DNA from: an uncultured Methanobrevibacter sp.
GTDB taxonomy: Archaea; Methanobacteriota; Methanobacteria; Methanobacteriales; Methanobacteriaceae
Length of the DNA stretch: 7,286 nucleotides
Direction of reading: 5' to 3'
Assembly: GCF_937906425.1 (NCBI RefSeq)
Contig: NZ_CALCYR010000111.1
Span: 1-7,286 of the forward strand
Shown here: positions 5,343-7,286 of the stretch, piece after piece
Layout of the letters: every line of letters starts with the position of its first letter
How positions within the stretch are numbered: the stretch's first letter is position 1
Made by a program: the position numbers and the translations under genes
Notes under the pieces: model-generated
What the model saw: the letters and a program-made list of their open reading frames with translations, nothing else
Told to the model about the DNA's origin: nothing
Databases searched by the model: none

Positions 5343-5437
5343 TATCTTTTAGCTATTTTTATTTTTCTATTTTTTATCTTTTAGTTATTTTTATTTTTCT
5401 TTTTTTATCTTTTATCTATTCTTATTTTTCTATTTTT
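5343..5437 (+). repeat. Three 31/32-bp tandem units
   Basis: Units start at 5343, 5375 and 5406, each beginning TATCTTTTA and continuing with TATTTTTATTTTTCT or a close variant. Copies 1 and 2 differ mainly at C5353 versus T; copy 3 is more diverged. They fill the spacer between two convergent genes and show no coding potential. Confidence 0.75.
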
Positions 5438-5456
5438 AAATCTGATTGCTATTTGC

Positions 5457-5531
5457 CTATTTTTTTTATTTAAAACAGATTTGTTATTCTTTCTATTATT
5501 CTATTTTTTTATTTAAAACAGATTTCTTATT
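5457..5531 (+). repeat. 43-bp-period duplication at the end of the CofE-like gene
   Basis: TTTTTTTATTTAAAACAGAT (5461-5480) recurs at 5504-5523, and the match continues as TTgTTATT versus TTcTTATT. The second copy runs into the stop codon of the minus-strand gene (TTA at 5527-5529). The sequence at the gene's end has thus been copied into its 3' flank, like the duplication at the end of hypC. Confidence 0.8.
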
Positions 5532-6429
5532 TTATTTCTCTAATTAATACTGCAGGGGTATGAATAATTGAATCTAAGGATTCAACACTTACTTCAGCTT
5601 CATCAGAACCTAAAACTTCTTTTACACTATGGATTGTTGCCATTGCTGTTGATAGGGATCTTTGATAATCCTCTGCAATATTGGCTATTTTTATTCCTTC
5701 TTCAACTGTGATTTCTCTTGAGCATCCTAATGGTGTAGATCCTACATTTTCGCACAATTGTCCAAATGCATATCCAAACACTCCATTGTTGGCTGAAATT
5801 CCATCAATTGCAATTGGTAGTCCTGTAAAGTATTTATTTCCTTTTTTATATGTTGCATCGGTGTCTATAATCAATGTTGTAATGATTTTTCCAGTTTTCT
5901 CTTTGATAGATTCTGTAATTTCCTCTGCAACTTTTCCCGGATTTTCCGGAAGAAGTGATACATAGGTTCCAGGGGCATTGCTTAAGTCAACTCCTGCCTC
6001 TGAAGCAGGTTTTAAAGCATGTTTCCAACCGTATAAATCAAGAATGAGTTCCTTATGTCTTTTGGATTCTTCAGGCAATCGTCTGAGGTTTTTAATGGTT
6101 CTTTCCTTTATTCCAAGAAGAGGTCCTAATACATAACCCCAAAAGTATTTGCTCCAGTAGGTGGCTAAAAACTTGGCCTTAAGTGATGGTGTATAATCCG
6201 CTTCATCAACCAGTCTTCCCTGTGAAACTGAAATTGGTGTTTCTGCAATGACCAGATAATCATATTCTGATGCAAGTTCACATACATTATCAATCATAAA
6301 GTCTATGCTTTCATTAGGTTTTATATAGTGTGTTTCGATAGGAATAACTTTATATCCGTCTATTTCAACATATTTGTAAGTTTTTCCCTCTTCTGTTTTT
6401 CCTTCGTGATAAGTGTAATTGGAACTCAT
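5527..6429 (-). CDS. CofE-like protein (F420-0:gamma-glutamyl ligase paralogue)
   Basis: This 300-residue soluble protein resembles coenzyme F420-0:L-glutamate ligase (CofE/FbiB-N fold, COG1478-like), which adds gamma-linked glutamates to F420-0 with GTP. Shared blocks are IPIETHYIKPNESI (29-42), VSQGRLVD (68-75), ASEAGVDLSNAPG (142-154, the SNAGVD-SN block), LLPENP (159-164) and LIIDTDATYKKG (186-197), the last corresponding to the metal-binding ISDT region. It is longer than usual CofE (about 250), with an inserted helical stretch (85-130) and IDTD in place of ISDT. It is therefore probably a paralogue with a related but unproven ligase role, as annotated in many methanogens. The minus-strand ATG at 6429 follows AAAAGG (6437-6442), 7 nt away. 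It is transcribed toward the TFE gene and divergently from the next gene. Composition is ordinary for the window. Confidence 0.75.
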   Translation of the reverse strand: MSSNYTYHEGKTEEGKTYKYVEIDGYKVIPIETHYIKPNESIDFMIDNVCELASEYDYLVIAETPISVSQGRLVDEADYTPSLKAKFLATYWSKYFWGYVLGPLLGIKERTIKNLRRLPEESKRHKELILDLYGWKHALKPASEAGVDLSNAPGTYVSLLPENPGKVAEEITESIKEKTGKIITTLIIDTDATYKKGNKYFTGLPIAIDGISANNGVFGYAFGQLCENVGSTPLGCSREITVEEGIKIANIAEDYQRSLSTAMATIHSVKEVLGSDEAEVSVESLDSIIHTPAVLIREIK

Positions 6430-6632
6430 ATTCTGGCCTTTTTAATTCAATTTCTCTTAATCAATATTTAAATATTTATATTTTAATGAATATATAATAA
6501 TTTGTTAATTATGCTTAATTTTTATTTTAATTTTTAAATGTAATTTTTAAATGTAATTTTTAAATTAATTTTAAATAATTTATTTTAATTTTTAATTATA
6601 ATTTTTAATTTAATTTAAATCTAGGTGAGTTT
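6430..6632. promoter_or_regulatory. Divergent promoter region
   Basis: This 203-bp gap serves two outward-facing genes. For the minus-strand CofE-like gene the best box A is TTATATATT (6490-6498 read on the minus strand), giving a start near 6467 and a leader of about 38 nt. The same word is TATA-like on the plus strand. The plus-strand gene has no single clear box A among several A/T words, although its ribosome site AGGTGA (6623-6628) is strong. A 13-bp unit TAATTTTTAAATG repeats at 6528-6540 and 6541-6553, with a partial third copy from 6554. Confidence 0.4.
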
Positions 6633-7202
6633 ATGGAAAAAACAATTACTTATTTTGAAAATCCTGGTTCTGAAAATACTGATGAACTTATTTCTCTTGT
6701 AAAAGAGGCTGTTGAGGCTACTGGAATTAAATATGTGGCTATTGCATCATCTACTGGTGCAAGTGCTTTAAAATTAAATGAAGCTTTAAAAGAGTTGGAT
6801 GTCACTATTGTAAACTGTTCCCACCATGTAGGATTTAAGGAAGCTAACAAGGCTCAAATGTCTGATGAGATGAAATCCAAACTTGAGGAAGAGGGAATTG
6901 TAACCTTCTTCGGGTCCCATGCTTTAAGCGGTGTTGGAAAAAGCATCTCTAAAAAATTTGGCGGTGTAACTCCTGTTGAGATCATTGCTGCAGTCTATAG
7001 AACAGTTTGTCAAGGGTTTAAAGTCTGTGCAGAAATCAGCATAATGCTTGCAGACGCTGGTTTAATCCCTGTAGGTGAGGAAATTATAGCTATTGGCGGA
7101 ACTGGCTCTGGTGTTGATACTGCAGTTATTATGACTCCAGCTAACATGACAAATGTATTTGATATGCGTTTTCATGAAATCATAGCTATGCCAAGACCTT
7201 AA
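6633..7202 (+). CDS. Stand-alone pyruvate kinase C-terminal (alpha/beta) domain protein
   Basis: The 189-residue protein matches the pyruvate kinase C-terminal domain family (PF02887-like) found as a separate protein in methanogens and some other prokaryotes. It lacks the TIM-barrel active site of pyruvate kinase, so it cannot be that enzyme. Visible blocks are KYVAIASSTGASALKLNEAL (33-52), a Rossmann-like strand-loop-helix with an SSTGAS loop; TFFGSHALSGVGKSISKKFG (91-110); and LIPVGEEIIAIGGTGSGVDT (144-163), whose GGTGSG loop suits binding of a phosphate or anionic ligand. The real function is unknown; an effector-binding or sensing role follows only from the role of this domain in pyruvate kinase. 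AGGTGA (6623-6628) lies 4 nt before the ATG at 6633. Neighbours give no pathway hint. Confidence 0.8.
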   Translation: MEKTITYFENPGSENTDELISLVKEAVEATGIKYVAIASSTGASALKLNEALKELDVTIVNCSHHVGFKEANKAQMSDEMKSKLEEEGIVTFFGSHALSGVGKSISKKFGGVTPVEIIAAVYRTVCQGFKVCAEISIMLADAGLIPVGEEIIAIGGTGSGVDTAVIMTPANMTNVFDMRFHEIIAMPRP

Positions 7203-7286
7203 TTTCAAATAAAGTTTTATTTATTTTTAATTTGGGCTTGTTTATTTTTTTAATTCTTTTTATTTTCTTATTTATTTTTTAATTTC
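7203..7286 (+). terminator. Weak hairpin and T-rich 3' flank
   Basis: AAATAAA (7207-7213) and TTTATTT (7216-7222) are inverted copies with only two bases between them, so pairing would open at the loop. T-runs up to the window end (for example TTTTTTT at 7244-7250) can serve as oligo-U terminators of the preceding gene. No further gene begins before 7286. Confidence 0.35.

Noticed and set aside
5681..5965. 94-residue plus-strand frame opposite the CofE-like gene
   Set aside because: It is the antisense shadow of conserved blocks (LLPENP and IDTD) in the minus-strand gene.
6650..6850. 66-residue minus-strand frame inside the pyruvate kinase domain gene
   Set aside because: Antisense of a recognisable conserved domain, with no features of its own.

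Overview
The window looks like one end of a draft-assembly contig from a methanogenic archaeon of the order Methanobacteriales, most likely Methanobrevibacter or a close relative. This rests on very AT-rich DNA with long T-rich spacers, archaeal box A/BRE promoters, GGTG- and GGAG-type ribosome sites, a CCA-less archaeal tRNA, and archaeal or methanogen protein families (archaeosine synthase, TFE, a CofE-like protein). The genus is inferred from memory of such proteins, not from a search. Bases 1-42 are not biological: they are the 3' 42 nt of the Illumina universal adapter, so genomic sequence begins at 43.

Layout: hypC hydrogenase maturation chaperone (120-389, +); HD-domain hydrolase (735-1229, +); ArcS-type archaeosine synthase core with PUA domain (1617-2528, +); small DUF59/MIP18-type Fe-S assembly factor (2955-3245, +); tRNA-Ile(GAU) (3427-3501, +) with a clear promoter; HTH-ACT amino-acid-responsive regulator (3831-4334, +); transcription factor E (4780-5280, +); a divergent CofE-like (F420 glutamyl ligase-like) protein (5527-6429, -); and a stand-alone pyruvate kinase C-terminal-domain protein (6633-7202, +). 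The TFE and CofE-like genes converge; the CofE-like and pyruvate-kinase-domain genes diverge.

The genes are housekeeping and are separated by 180-450 bp, so each is probably its own transcription unit; no operon or defence-type cassette is visible. One functional echo is that ArcS modifies G15 of archaeal tRNAs and the nearby tRNA-Ile carries a G at 15. HypC, the Fe-S factor and the CofE-like protein all fit a metabolism rich in hydrogenases, Fe-S proteins and F420, but they are not physically linked as a pathway.

The least ordinary part is the spacers. They hold several independent tandem arrays (10-, 15-, 31/32-, 40-, 43- and 69-bp periods), two of which duplicate the end of a gene across its stop codon. 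Most have a T-rich half after the upstream gene and a balanced A/T promoter half before the next. I did not find a convincing new biological system here; the findings are a sequencing artefact, repeat architecture, candidate control sites and some unusual protein details.
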